From positions 1 to 9,660 of the forward strand of contig CAILKC010000672.1 in the NCBI GenBank assembly GCA_903834675.1: a stretch of DNA of 9,660 bases. Direction: 5' to 3'. A model generated the notes under the pieces. It did not search any database. It saw nothing but the letters and a program-made list of their open reading frames with translations, and was not told where the DNA came from. This document shows, in pieces, positions 1-6,957 of the stretch. The position numbers and the translations under genes are program-made. Position 1 is the first letter of the stretch. The number at the start of each line of letters is the position of its first letter. The stretch is from an uncultured Victivallales bacterium (GTDB lineage Bacteria > Verrucomicrobiota > Lentisphaeria > Oligosphaerales > JAFGRS01).

Positions 1-110
1 CAATCTGCAGACGGGAACCGGATAGCACTGCCGTTGCGGCCCCGTCCACACCGAGCCGGATGGCTCTGTGCCGCTGTATGGTCAAGCCGGGAGGCTGCCA
101 GCATCCTGTA

Positions 111-152
111 ACACAAACGCCAGAGGTTTGCGGAAACCTCTGGCGTTTGTGT
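111..152 (-). terminator. Hairpin terminator after the tRNA-Ser fragment
   Basis: Positions 111-129 and 134-152 are perfect reverse complements (19 bp) around a four-base loop GCGG (130-133). The hairpin starts about 12 bases beyond the CCA end of the minus-strand tRNA-Ser fragment, which is where an intrinsic terminator of that tRNA gene would sit. A clear T-tract after the stem is lacking on either strand, so the terminator role is inferred from stem strength and position. Positions 1-110 upstream hold no recognisable gene. Confidence 0.7.
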
Positions 153-164
153 AGTTACAAATAT

Positions 165-229
<65 letters not shown>

Positions 230-249
230 GGACGACCCACGGCACACTT

Positions 250-305
250 TTGCATAGTCTTGCAAATAGGTTACTTGCAGAACTTGATCTTTGCAGCGTT
301 TTGCA
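250..305. repeat. TTGCA motif array beside the tRNA att site
   Basis: TTGCA occurs five times, starting at 250, 260, 275, 291 and 301, all in the same orientation, with steps of 10, 15, 16 and 10 bases. The array begins about 20 bases inside the tRNA fragment, on the presumed island side. Short iterated sites beside an attachment core are typical of arm-type integrase or excisionase binding sites, but that role is inferred. No integrase gene for the tRNA site is seen in the window. Positions 306-432 show nothing further. Confidence 0.4.
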
Positions 306-432
306 CCATTCTGCCCGGTTTAGCCTCAGGTAGTTGGCACTACACCGACACTACATCACGGGCTCTTATCCGGTCAGGCAGATGCGAACACCTGCCCCGG
401 ATCAGCTGCAATCGCATCGCACGGATTCCTCC

Positions 433-2461
433 TCAACCCACAGCAGGACGCCGTGCCCTTTCTCCGCTCTTGGCCTTGCCTGACCCGAAGTCCTTGTCCC
501 CCGGCAGCAGAACGCCGTGCCCCGGCTCCACCTTGATCGTCACCACCAGGCTGCGGCTCTTCTGCCACGCCTCCTGGATGGCTGCCCTCACCTGCTTCTC
601 ATGTCCTTCATCGTCGTCGGTCATGCGCACGACGTATCCACTCGCGACATGGGCAAGGGCATCCAGAAGCCGGGTCTCGATGTTGCGGAAATCTGACCCG
701 ATCTTGTATCCCGCAGCTTCCGGGCCGGTCCCGAGAACCTTCTCCTGAAGCTCGAGACGCGACCAGGTTCCGCCGTCGGGCTTCTTCGAGGCCAGGGCCA
801 CCATAACCTGGACCTGCTTGTTCTGCTGCTGCCCTCGCCGGGCCAGAGAGCTCTTCCCCACGCTCAACTTCTTGCTGCTCCGCTCGATGAACGGCCCCCT
901 CCACTGCGGGTCCGAAGCGCTTGATATCCGCAGCCCCCTCCGCCTCGACTGTGACCACCAGATCCTTCAGAGCAAAGCGGCGCTCTCCGTCGGGCGAACC
1001 CGGCCGCGGCGTCGCCCGATCACAGGGCTCGGCGGCGGATTCCAGACCGGGGACATGCACTTGCCAGTGATCGGCTGCCTCGCGGACCAGCGCCAGGACC
1101 GCCTCGTCCGGGAAGCCCGCCGGGACTACGGTGACGAATCCTTGGTCCATGCGCTTCGCGAAGGCAAGAGCAGCGCCGTTGACATCGTGCGCGAGTATGG
1201 TGATGTCCGCGTTGCGGCCCCAGTTCCAGGAGTTCGCATTCAGGTCGGTGTACGTCTCCCGGAACTCAGCGGGATCGACGAGCAGCCCGAGACGGCGGGA
1301 GAGGTGCATCGAGGATGCGCCAGAAACCCATCTCATGGGCTCGATGAGTATGTGACCCTCAAGCCCGCGAAACGCGTTACACAGACTCTCGACAAGGCGA
1401 CCGGCGGGACTTCTCGCGTAGGGATCAAGCTCGGCCAGTGCACTGGCCGTGACGGCGCGAAGGTAGGCACCGGGGTCCACGCTGGCACCCCCACGGTGTG
1501 CAAGCGATGGCCACTGCGCCGCCACCCGACTGGGCCAGGTGGGAGATGACTTGGAGGATTCTGCGAGCCATTCCGCAGACCGTTGGAGGTGCTGATGCAG
1601 AGCATCCCATAGGTAACACGACGCGAGGCGAGCGGGCAACTCCGCCAGGAAGGGCTGCATCAACTGGTTGCGTGCAGCTTCGATCCCATCGCCGAAGGTG
1701 CTCGCGATGGTCTCCTGGGTGCCGGTCAGATCATACCCGAACCCAAACGCCAGGAAGGGCTGCATCGCCGTCTCGAGCAAGCGACTGAGCTGGACCACCA
1801 TGTCACGGATCAACTGGAGCTCGCCTGGTGGGATATGGCGGGGTAGCGCATCTGGATCGGGAGGCGCCGGCAAGATGTCCGCAAGGAGCCCGCACGCGCC
1901 TCGGAACGCACAGCAGTCAGTGACGGCGGCTTCCTGCGTCATCGCCGGCTGCGTCGATCCCCAGACCACCGCGTCGACGTCGGGCAGACCCCCGACAGCC
2001 ATCGGGCTGTCGCAGATGGACACGGTGTCCTGCCGCCACCCCAACGGTGCCACTCGCTCCCACCACATCTCATCTCCACTGCCGTTCAGCGCCGAGCAAC
2101 CGCTTGGGTGGTCTAGAACAGGCGACAGCACACTGACAGCCAGCGAGAGCGTCCATGGTTGCTTGGGGTTGACCCTGAAAACTGGAAAGTGGTTCCCTTG
2201 CCGCACGGGTTGCAGCAGATCTTGCCTTCGCTGGATCCAGTCCCCGTCTACGCACGGAAACGGATACCAGGGAATGAGCCTGTAGACCTCGGCAAGACGC
2301 TCGCTGCCGAGCCAGCCGGATACGCCTGGAAGGCTCTTTGCGGCAGTAACCACGCCGCAGTCCCCAAGGTCGTTGGCAGGTTCCCAGTACCTGGCTTCAC
2401 GCCGCAACTGGTGGACATGCAGTGCACCGTCCACCTTTACATCCTGGATCGTCCCCGCCAT
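433..2461 (-). pseudogene. Large protein of unknown function, split by a one-base frameshift
   Basis: The gene starts at ATG 2461-2459 with AGGAGG six bases upstream. It begins MAGTIQDVKVDGALHVHQ and stays open in this frame to 608. An alternative start at 2620 lies upstream of this strong ribosome binding site and is rejected. Near 895-899 (five G on the coding strand) the convincing protein sequence moves to another frame, which runs to TGA at 433-435. The total of 2029 bases is one more than a multiple of three, so removing one G gives about 675 residues: roughly 1-521 from the first frame and the last 154 from the second. I recognise no family, signal peptide or membrane segment. The N-terminal part is rich in Trp, Cys and Pro. 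The C-terminal part is charged and ends Lys/Arg-rich. The cause could be a true mutation, a sequencing error in the homopolymer, or programmed +1 frameshifting. Two separate genes are possible but less likely, because the second frame has no good start or ribosome binding site. Its place next to the island edge suggests cargo. Confidence 0.6.
1643..1766. repeat. Pair of 19-bp direct repeats inside the unknown gene
   Basis: The same 19 bases (CGCCAGGAAGGGCTGCATC on the plus strand) occur at 1643-1661 and 1748-1766, exactly 105 bases apart. That is 35 codons, so both copies are read in the same frame and both encode MQPFLA on the minus strand. They may mark a small internal duplication or a repeated helical motif. 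Flanking bases do not match. Confidence 0.6.
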
Positions 2462-2612
2462 CCGTCCTCCTATGTCACCACAGAGTCTGCCCCGAATCGA
2501 CGATCCGACTCCGTGTCTGCGTCCAGGCGAACATACTCGCAGTGCCCAGGCGCGTCTACTTGCCCGGACAGTAGAGGCGGGGCTCCCCAGCAGCCGGACT
2601 GCCCGTCTCAGC

Positions 2613-2631
2613 ACCGTCATTAGCTGACGGT
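2613..2631. repeat. Perfect dyad, 7-bp arms with 5-base spacer
   Basis: ACCGTCA and TGACGGT flank TTAGC. It lies about 150 bases upstream of the unknown minus-strand gene's start and has the size and symmetry of a repressor operator. It has the same 7-5-7 geometry as the dyad at 3150-3168 but a different sequence. Confidence 0.35.
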
Positions 2632-2710
2632 CCCCTGGCTTTGCAGCACCAAGGCCCTGTCACGGGCAACTCCATCCGTCTTCCCCGCCCGTAAACCCCC
2701 CACCCGCGCC

Positions 2711-2748
2711 AGCACACATTTCCGACCGGTTCCGGGTGAACGTGTGCT
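2711..2748. repeat. Perfect 7-bp inverted repeat, 24-base spacer
   Basis: AGCACAC (2711-2717) and GTGTGCT (2742-2748) are exact reverse complements. The 24-base spacer could be a wide loop or the gap between two protein half-sites. No function is assigned. Confidence 0.25.
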
Positions 2749-2935
2749 ATTCCACGGCCGAGACAGACCGGCTCGCGGCGCACTCCACGACAGCAATCCG
2801 CTATTGACGCGGGCTGCATGGTCCTGCTATTCCCTGGTGATTTCCATGCCGCCGGCATTGCCCGCCGCAGAGGGTCGTTTCCGGCGTCGATAAAGCAGCA
2901 ACTTCCTCAGAAACGGGACATTCTGGCAGCGGCCC

Positions 2936-2962
2936 CAACCCCTTCCCTACGGGAAGGGGTTG
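2936..2962. repeat. Strong hairpin, 12-bp stem with TAC loop
   Basis: Positions 2936-2947 and 2951-2962 are perfect reverse complements around the three-base loop TAC. There is no T-tract on either side and no gene ends nearby, so a classic terminator is not supported. A structured transcript element or a protein-binding site is possible. Confidence 0.45.
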
Positions 2963-3006
2963 TCCCTGACCCCTTGAAGCTGACCCGGCCATTTCTGGAC
3001 CCTATA

Positions 3007-3028
3007 CGCGCGCGTGTGCTCGCGCGCG
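3007..3028. repeat. Alternating CG hairpin
   Basis: Two CGCGCGCG blocks (3007-3014 and 3021-3028) flank TGTGCT. The alternating purine-pyrimidine blocks form a perfect 8-bp stem. They are also the kind of sequence that can adopt Z-DNA. No function is seen. Confidence 0.35.
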
Positions 3029-3149
3029 AGGACCGGGGAACTGCCGGCTGGCGGATTCCAGACGCCAGGTGACGATTGCCACGCCCCGGCGACTTCCACG
3101 CCCGCTCCGGCGTAGCGGCGGAGTCACGGATAGCCGTTGGCGACCCCAA

Positions 3150-3168
3150 GGTGGTAACCGCTACCACC
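3150..3168. promoter_or_regulatory. Operator-like dyad upstream of radC
   Basis: GGTGGTA (3150-3156) and TACCACC (3162-3168) are exact reverse complements around ACCGC. The dyad sits about 210 bases before the radC start. Size and symmetry fit a dimeric repressor site. The regulator is unknown. Confidence 0.3.
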
Positions 3169-3378
3169 CCATAGGCCCGTTTCCTGCCTGAAACGACACT
3201 CTGACGCCACGACACCGCGGCCTGTGCGTGCGTGCGCAGTTCACCCACGACTCCCGACCTCTGCGAACCGTCCCCGAGCCTGAAGTCGTGCCCTTTCGTG
3301 AGGCATAATCACCTGAGCCGGCCCATTACCACGGCCACGCGTCGTTTCCAGCCTCGAAAAGCCCGAAAGGAGTCACCC

Positions 3379-3693
3379 ATGCGCCCTGACTCGACCCGTG
3401 ACGGTCCCTGCCTGCTGCCCGACTACCGCGCTGTGATGGAAGCCTTCGCCAACTACGTCTCGACCCAGCGGCCCCTGCTGCAGTCGCCCGAGGACATCGC
3501 ACGCCTGATGCGGCCGATCTTGACCCCCTGTGAGCAGGAGCAAATGCATGCCCTGCTCCTCGATGCCAAGAATGGCCTGATCGCGGATGCTCCTCTGACG
3601 ACGGGCCTGGCTGACCGGACCCAGATTCATCCACGTGAGGCGTTCCGCGAGGCGATCCGCGTCTCGTGTTCCAGACTCATCCTGGTCCATCAC
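3379..3693 (+). pseudogene. radC: RadC-type JAMM protein, N-terminal part (codons 1-105)
   Basis: ATG at 3379 follows AAAGGAG (3366-3372). The 105 codons show the RadC JAB/MPN domain: the LLLDAKNGLIAD strand (about residues 59-70), IHPREAFREAI (83-93) and the start of the metal motif at LILVHH (100-105). The rest of the gene lies at 8365-8535. Joined, the two parts make 161 residues with a complete HxH, x7, SxxD motif (His104, His106, Ser114, Asp117). That length matches the short RadC proteins carried by plasmids and islands, which lack the N-terminal helix-hairpin-helix part of chromosomal RadC. Family members are associated with DNA repair or recombination; their exact role is unsettled. 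The gene is disrupted between the two metal-binding histidines by a RIT element, so the product should be inactive. The frame runs on into inserted DNA to 3969 and would add meaningless residues. Confidence 0.9.
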
Positions 3694-3713
3694 TTATGTG
3701 CAGCTGCACATAA
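3694..3713. repeat. Perfect palindrome at the outer left end of the RIT element
   Basis: TTATGTG, spacer CAGCTG and CACATAA form a perfect 20-base palindrome directly after radC codon 105. Inverted 7-base arms with a 6-base spacer look like a tyrosine recombinase core site. With the IS removed, the sequence continues ATTGTG then TTATGTG, so a second inverted pair with a 6-base spacer overlaps the first. The right end has no equivalent outer palindrome. Confidence 0.75.
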
Positions 3714-3720
3714 ATTGTGT
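3713..3720 (+). repeat. IS target duplication, left copy
   Basis: AATTGTGT directly precedes the left inverted repeat of the IS and is repeated exactly at 4834-4841 after the right one. Eight-base duplications are typical of IS1595-family insertions. The exact match suggests a fairly recent insertion. Confidence 0.9.
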
Positions 3721-3744
3721 TGGGGGTATCCATTTAACCGGAGT
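3721..3744 (+). repeat. IS left terminal inverted repeat
   Basis: These 24 bases, from TGGGGGTATCC to CCGGAGT, are the exact reverse complement of 4810-4833. The match stops after base 24. Confidence 0.95.
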
Positions 3745-3761
3745 AGTGGTACCTTGGGAGA

Positions 3762-4820
3762 ATGGATGCCCCTCGTGCTGGCGTGCACTACCCGAGGTCG
3801 TTGGGCGAGTTCCAGGCGTGGTTCCGGACTGATGCGGACTGCCTGGACTACCTGGAATGGCTGCGGTGGCCGGGTGGTTTCGTTTGCCCGGGCTGTGGCC
3901 AGTGCGGGGGCTGGCGGCTTGGCGACGGACGCTTCATGTGCTCCGCGTGCGGCGCGCGACCGTCGGTGACGGCGGGCACGGTCTTCGACCGGACGCGCAC
4001 GCCGTTGACCGTGTGGTTCACAGTCTGCTGGCAGTTCGCCACTGACAAGGAAGGAGTCTCGGCCCTGAGCCTGAAGCGAGTACTGGAGATCGGCTCCTAC
4101 CAGACCGCGTGGGCGATGCTGCACCGGCTGCGGTCGGTGCTGGTGCGTCCGGGTCGAGACCGACTGGCTGGGACGGTAGAGGTGGATGAGACTTACATCG
4201 GCGGTGAGGAGCCTGAGTTGCCTGGCGGCCGGGCACGGGGGAAGAAGGTTCTCGCCGCCATCGCGGTGGAAGTCGCGAAGCCCAGAGGGTTCGGCCGGTG
4301 CAGGATCGTGCCGGTTGCTGACGCATCGTCTGCCTCGTTGCACCCCTTTGTGACGGACCACGTTGAGCCGGGCGCGAGAGTCATCACCGACGGCTGGATG
4401 GGCTACCGCGGGCTGGCGAAGCTCGGGTACATCCACGAGCCGCGCAGCCAGCGCGCGGCCCGTGCGTCCGGCGAGGACCCCAGTCAGTTGCTGCGTGGCC
4501 CGCACAGGGTCGCCTCACTGGCCAAGCGTTGGCTGCTGGGAACTCACCATGGTTCTGTGGACGACGCGCATCTGAGCAGCTACCTCAACGAGTTCGTGTT
4601 CCGCTTCAACCGGCGTCGTTCCCACAGTCGTGGAATGCTATTCTACCGCGTTCTCGAGCTGGCCGTTGCCCACGCCCCGGTCCGCTACCAAGACCTCATC
4701 GTGCAGAGGCGACACCGGCCAACTCCCCCCGTGCCACCGAAGACCCACGGGCACCCGCCCAGCCTGGAGCGTCCACGAGCCGAGCACCCCTGGAGGAGGC
4801 CAGACGCTAACTCCGGTTAA
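3762..4820 (+). CDS. IS1595-family transposase (ISXO2-like DDE domain)
   Basis: The 352-residue protein cuts and joins the IS ends. It starts at ATG 3762, preceded by a weak GGGAGA site, and its TAA (4818-4820) lies in the right inverted repeat. A zinc ribbon comes first: CPGC (Cys42, Cys45) and CSAC (Cys60, Cys63). The catalytic core has EVDETYIGG (Asp142), ITDGWMGY (Asp210), the family's HRVASLAKRWLLGTHHG block (248-264) and YLNEFVFRFNRR (274-285), where Glu277 or Asn276 would be the third active-site position. The order zinc ribbon then DDE domain and the length fit the ISXO2-like group. The tail after about residue 310 is proline and arginine rich and not conserved in any way I recognise. 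No stop or frameshift is seen, so it is probably functional. Confidence 0.94.
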   Translation: MDAPRAGVHYPRSLGEFQAWFRTDADCLDYLEWLRWPGGFVCPGCGQCGGWRLGDGRFMCSACGARPSVTAGTVFDRTRTPLTVWFTVCWQFATDKEGVSALSLKRVLEIGSYQTAWAMLHRLRSVLVRPGRDRLAGTVEVDETYIGGEEPELPGGRARGKKVLAAIAVEVAKPRGFGRCRIVPVADASSASLHPFVTDHVEPGARVITDGWMGYRGLAKLGYIHEPRSQRAARASGEDPSQLLRGPHRVASLAKRWLLGTHHGSVDDAHLSSYLNEFVFRFNRRRSHSRGMLFYRVLELAVAHAPVRYQDLIVQRRHRPTPPVPPKTHGHPPSLERPRAEHPWRRPDANSG

Positions 4821-4833
4821 ATGGATACCCCCA
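4810..4833 (-). repeat. IS right terminal inverted repeat
   Basis: Exact reverse complement of 3721-3744. It includes the transposase stop codon at 4818-4820. Confidence 0.95.
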
Positions 4834-4841
4834 AATTGTGT
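4834..4841 (+). repeat. IS target duplication, right copy
   Basis: AATTGTGT, identical to 3713-3720. Its last base is the first T of a TTATGTG arm of the RIT element. Confidence 0.9.
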
Positions 4842-4867
4842 TATGTGAGGCAGCGAGTTATGTGAAG
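4838..4867 (+). repeat. RIT element left terminal inverted repeat
   Basis: Thirty bases are exactly complementary to 8332-8361. They hold two direct TTATGTG arms (4841-4847 and 4858-4864) 17 bases apart, separated by AGGCAGCGAG. A third arm in opposite orientation, CACATAA at 4951-4957, lies 93 bases further in, just before the ritC stop codon. The right end has the same arm pattern with a shorter inner gap. Confidence 0.9.
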
Positions 4868-4916
4868 ACGCCGCTGCGTGGTGAGGTGTGGCGGCTGACG
4901 CTGAACGGTCAGGAGA

Positions 4917-4944
4917 GGCGGGACCGCCAGTTGGCGGCCCCGCC
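4917..4944 (-). terminator. Hairpin after the recombinase operon
   Basis: Positions 4917-4929 and 4932-4944 pair over 13 positions with one mismatch and a two-base loop. The hairpin begins about 13 bases past the stop of the last recombinase gene on the minus strand, so it may end that transcript or block transcription coming from radC. There is no T-tract, so an intrinsic terminator is not certain. Confidence 0.45.
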
Positions 4945-4957
4945 ATACTTCACATAA

Positions 4958-5974
4958 TCAGAGACGTGCAAGCCACTCGAGCAGGTCTGGATCACGTCGC
5001 CACGAAGGGCCTGTGCTCTCCGTCTTTGGGAGCAGTCCCTCACACGACTGTAGCGTTTTGCGCTTCATCTCCAGGTCGATCTCGACGTAGCCGTGCGTAG
5101 TCTCGATGGACGCGTGGCCCAGCCAGGAGCGGATCATGTTGAGTTCCACTCCCGACTGCAGCAGGTGCATCGCCGTTGTGTGCCGGATCGTGTGCGGGGT
5201 GATCGTGCGGGTCGTCAGCGATGGACAACGCTCTGCGGCAGCGGCGACGCGGCGGTCGATGATGCAACGCAGGCCGAAACGGGTAAGCCTGGCGCCCTTG
5301 CTGTTCACGAACAGCGGCACAGCATCCAAAGGCCGCACGGCGCGTTCGTCCAGGTAGGACCTCATTGCCTGAATCGTCTCCTTCCATAGAGGGCAAGTCC
5401 GCTCCCTGTGCCCCTTGCCCTGTATACGCACAGACCACGGGCGGCTGAAGCGGACATGGTTGGCGTCCAGGTCTACGAGTTCTTGAGCTCGCATGCCAGT
5501 GTTGTAGAGCAAGCGTAACAGCGCGTCGTCTCGCCGCCCCAGTGCTTTCCGGCGATCGATGTTCTCGAAGACGCTCAGCACCTCTTCACGTTCCAGGTAC
5601 TCGGGGACGCGGTGTGCATACCGTTTGAAGGGCACTGCCAGTACGGTCTGGCAATGCGCGATGCACCGTGGTTCCAACGAGGCGAGGTACCGGAAGAAGG
5701 AATGGATGGCCGCCAGTCGGCTGTTCCGTGTACGAACCGTGTTGTGCCTGGCAGTCTCGAGGTGCTCCAGAAAACGTCGAACCAAGTCGGCGGTCAGGTC
5801 GTCGACATGGAGTCTGGTGCAGGGCTTCCGGCAACGTTCTGTGGCGAACGTCAGGAACAGTTTCAGCCCGTCGCGGTATGCGAGCACGGTGTGCCCGCTT
5901 AGGCCACGCTGCGAGACGAGATGGTGTTCGAAGAAGCCGCGTATCGGTCCGGCAAGGTCAGTCTCTGGGGCCAT
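4958..5974 (-). CDS. ritC: RIT tyrosine recombinase, third gene of the trio
   Basis: The 338-residue site-specific recombinase/integrase starts at ATG 5974, behind an AGGAGGG site, and overlaps the end of the second recombinase gene by 17 bases, so the two are probably translationally coupled. The N-terminal SAM-like core-binding domain spans about 8-120. The catalytic domain has all active-site residues: Arg162 (NTGMRAQEL), Lys187 (GKGHRER), His261 and Arg264 (HTIRHTTA), His287 (LGHAS) and Tyr296 (THGYVEID). It resembles XerC/XerD-type enzymes in length and motifs. In RIT elements the three recombinases occur in fixed order and are thought to act together on the element ends; the symbol is assigned by order only. 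The stop (4958-4960) directly adjoins an inner CACATAA arm. Confidence 0.9.
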   Translation of the reverse strand: MAPETDLAGPIRGFFEHHLVSQRGLSGHTVLAYRDGLKLFLTFATERCRKPCTRLHVDDLTADLVRRFLEHLETARHNTVRTRNSRLAAIHSFFRYLASLEPRCIAHCQTVLAVPFKRYAHRVPEYLEREEVLSVFENIDRRKALGRRDDALLRLLYNTGMRAQELVDLDANHVRFSRPWSVRIQGKGHRERTCPLWKETIQAMRSYLDERAVRPLDAVPLFVNSKGARLTRFGLRCIIDRRVAAAAERCPSLTTRTITPHTIRHTTAMHLLQSGVELNMIRSWLGHASIETTHGYVEIDLEMKRKTLQSCEGLLPKTESTGPSWRRDPDLLEWLARL

Positions 5975-6953
5975 CGTTACTGCCCTCCTCTCGTCTGAAG
6001 GGCGGTATGGCGAAGTGACTGTGGAACCGTCGGTTCGCCTGGTCCATCAGTTCGGCCGTCGCATGCAGGTATATCTCGGTACCTGTAACTGTCACGTGTC
6101 CCATGTAGGTCGAGAGCAGAGGCAGTTTGGCCCAGATTTCGTCGCCTGTCTGGTACCAGGCAAGCAGACGATTCACGGCGAAGGTATGCCGCAGATCATG
6201 CACTCGTGGTCCCCTCTGTCCCTTCGGGCCGCGCAGCCCGAGGTCCCGCAGGATCTCCAGGAAAACGCTGCAAACGCGGGGATGCCCGTAGGGGCGTCCC
6301 TCCGGGTTCACGAACACGGGAGCCGCGGGGTCGGCAGCAAAGCCTGCCTTTCTGCGACGACGCAGGAAGGCAGCCAGGTGGCGTGAGGCCGAAGGGGAAA
6401 GCGGGACGTAGCGGGACTTCTTGAACTTGCTCTCCCGGATCAACAGCAGTCCCTTCCTGAGATCCACGTCGGCGAGTGTCAGCTTCAGCGCCTCGCCGAT
6501 CCGCACCCCCGTGGAAACCAGCAGCCCCACCAGTGTGCAGATCACGGCCGGCCGCAGACTTCCGCGTGGCCCGATGCCTTTGGTGGCCGCCATGATCCCC
6601 TGTATCTCCTCGGACGAGTAGATGTGGGGCGCGAGACGGGTTCGTGGCGGGAAGAAACTCCGGTGGATGAGGCAGGTACGTGGGTCGAAGTGGTGCAGGT
6701 ACAGACAGAAGCCCCGCAGAACCGACATGCGGTTCCGCCGCGTGTTCACGCTGAGGTGCGCCGTGCTGTCCACGTAGCGTGCTGCAACTTCACGGGTAAT
6801 GGTTCCCCCTGGCTTCAGGTCGCTCATCAGAAAGCGATCCAGTGCGGAGAGCAGCTTCCGGTCGGAGCGGCCTTGCCGGCCAGAGGCCAGGCGGATGTCC
6901 ATGAACGCTTGCAGGTGCAAGGCGAGTGGGCTGCGGAAGAAGCAGGTTCCCAT
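5958..6953 (-). CDS. ritB: RIT tyrosine recombinase, second gene of the trio
   Basis: A 331-residue tyrosine recombinase. ATG 6953 lies four bases after the stop of the first gene, with GGAGGAGAG inside that gene's end as ribosome binding site. The N-terminal core-binding domain spans about 10-105. The catalytic domain shows Arg151 (STGVRIGEAL), a Lys in ESKFKKSR (176 or 178), His252 and Arg255 (HDLRHTFAV), His286 (MGHVT) and Tyr295 (TEIYLHAT). All catalytic residues are present. The segment between HxxR and the second His is longer than in XerD-type enzymes (AWYQTGDEIWAKLPLLSTYMGH), a spacing I associate with RIT and Tn554-type recombinases. It overlaps the third gene by 17 bases. Its role is strand exchange at element ends; the symbol is by position in the trio. 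Confidence 0.9.
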   Translation of the reverse strand: MGTCFFRSPLALHLQAFMDIRLASGRQGRSDRKLLSALDRFLMSDLKPGGTITREVAARYVDSTAHLSVNTRRNRMSVLRGFCLYLHHFDPRTCLIHRSFFPPRTRLAPHIYSSEEIQGIMAATKGIGPRGSLRPAVICTLVGLLVSTGVRIGEALKLTLADVDLRKGLLLIRESKFKKSRYVPLSPSASRHLAAFLRRRRKAGFAADPAAPVFVNPEGRPYGHPRVCSVFLEILRDLGLRGPKGQRGPRVHDLRHTFAVNRLLAWYQTGDEIWAKLPLLSTYMGHVTVTGTEIYLHATAELMDQANRRFHSHFAIPPFRREEGSNDGPRD

Positions 6954-6957
6954 GGTG

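Larger units (their letters stand above)
2462..3378. other. Long intergenic region with several perfect dyads
   Basis: About 900 bases separate the divergent unknown gene (minus) and radC (plus). Frames that stay open here lack a convincing start with a ribosome binding site and have the arginine/proline-rich look of chance GC-rich frames. The region must hold the promoters of both flanking genes. One possible -10 hexamer for radC is CATAAT at 3304-3309, without a convincing -35. Five perfect inverted repeats, listed separately, fall within about 560 bases. A regulatory region, a structured RNA or an island origin are all possible. Confidence 0.5.
3721..4833 (+). mobile_element. IS1595-family (ISXO2-like) insertion sequence
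   Basis: The element is 1113 bases, bounded by 24-bp perfect terminal inverted repeats that begin TGGGGGTATCC, and flanked by the 8-base duplication AATTGTGT. It holds one full-length transposase gene. It lies inside the left end of the RIT element, in the ATTGTG spacer between two recombinase arms, so it arrived after the RIT element. All parts needed for movement appear intact. Confidence 0.95.

Noticed and set aside
2462..2620. Longer start at 2620 for the unknown gene
   Set aside because: The extra 53 residues are Arg/Ser-rich and the ATG at 2461 has a near-perfect AGGAGG site at correct spacing.
2556..2858. Minus-strand open frame of 100 codons upstream of the unknown gene
   Set aside because: No ribosome binding site was found and the composition is that of a chance GC-rich frame with many Arg, Gly, Cys and Trp.
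3694..3969. Extension of the radC frame into inserted DNA
   Set aside because: After codon 105 the frame reads through the RIT palindrome, the IS end and an alternative frame of the transposase gene, so it is not a protein domain.
3690..4505. Long minus-strand frame opposite the IS transposase
   Set aside because: It is antisense to a clear DDE transposase and has no motifs; a shadow frame.
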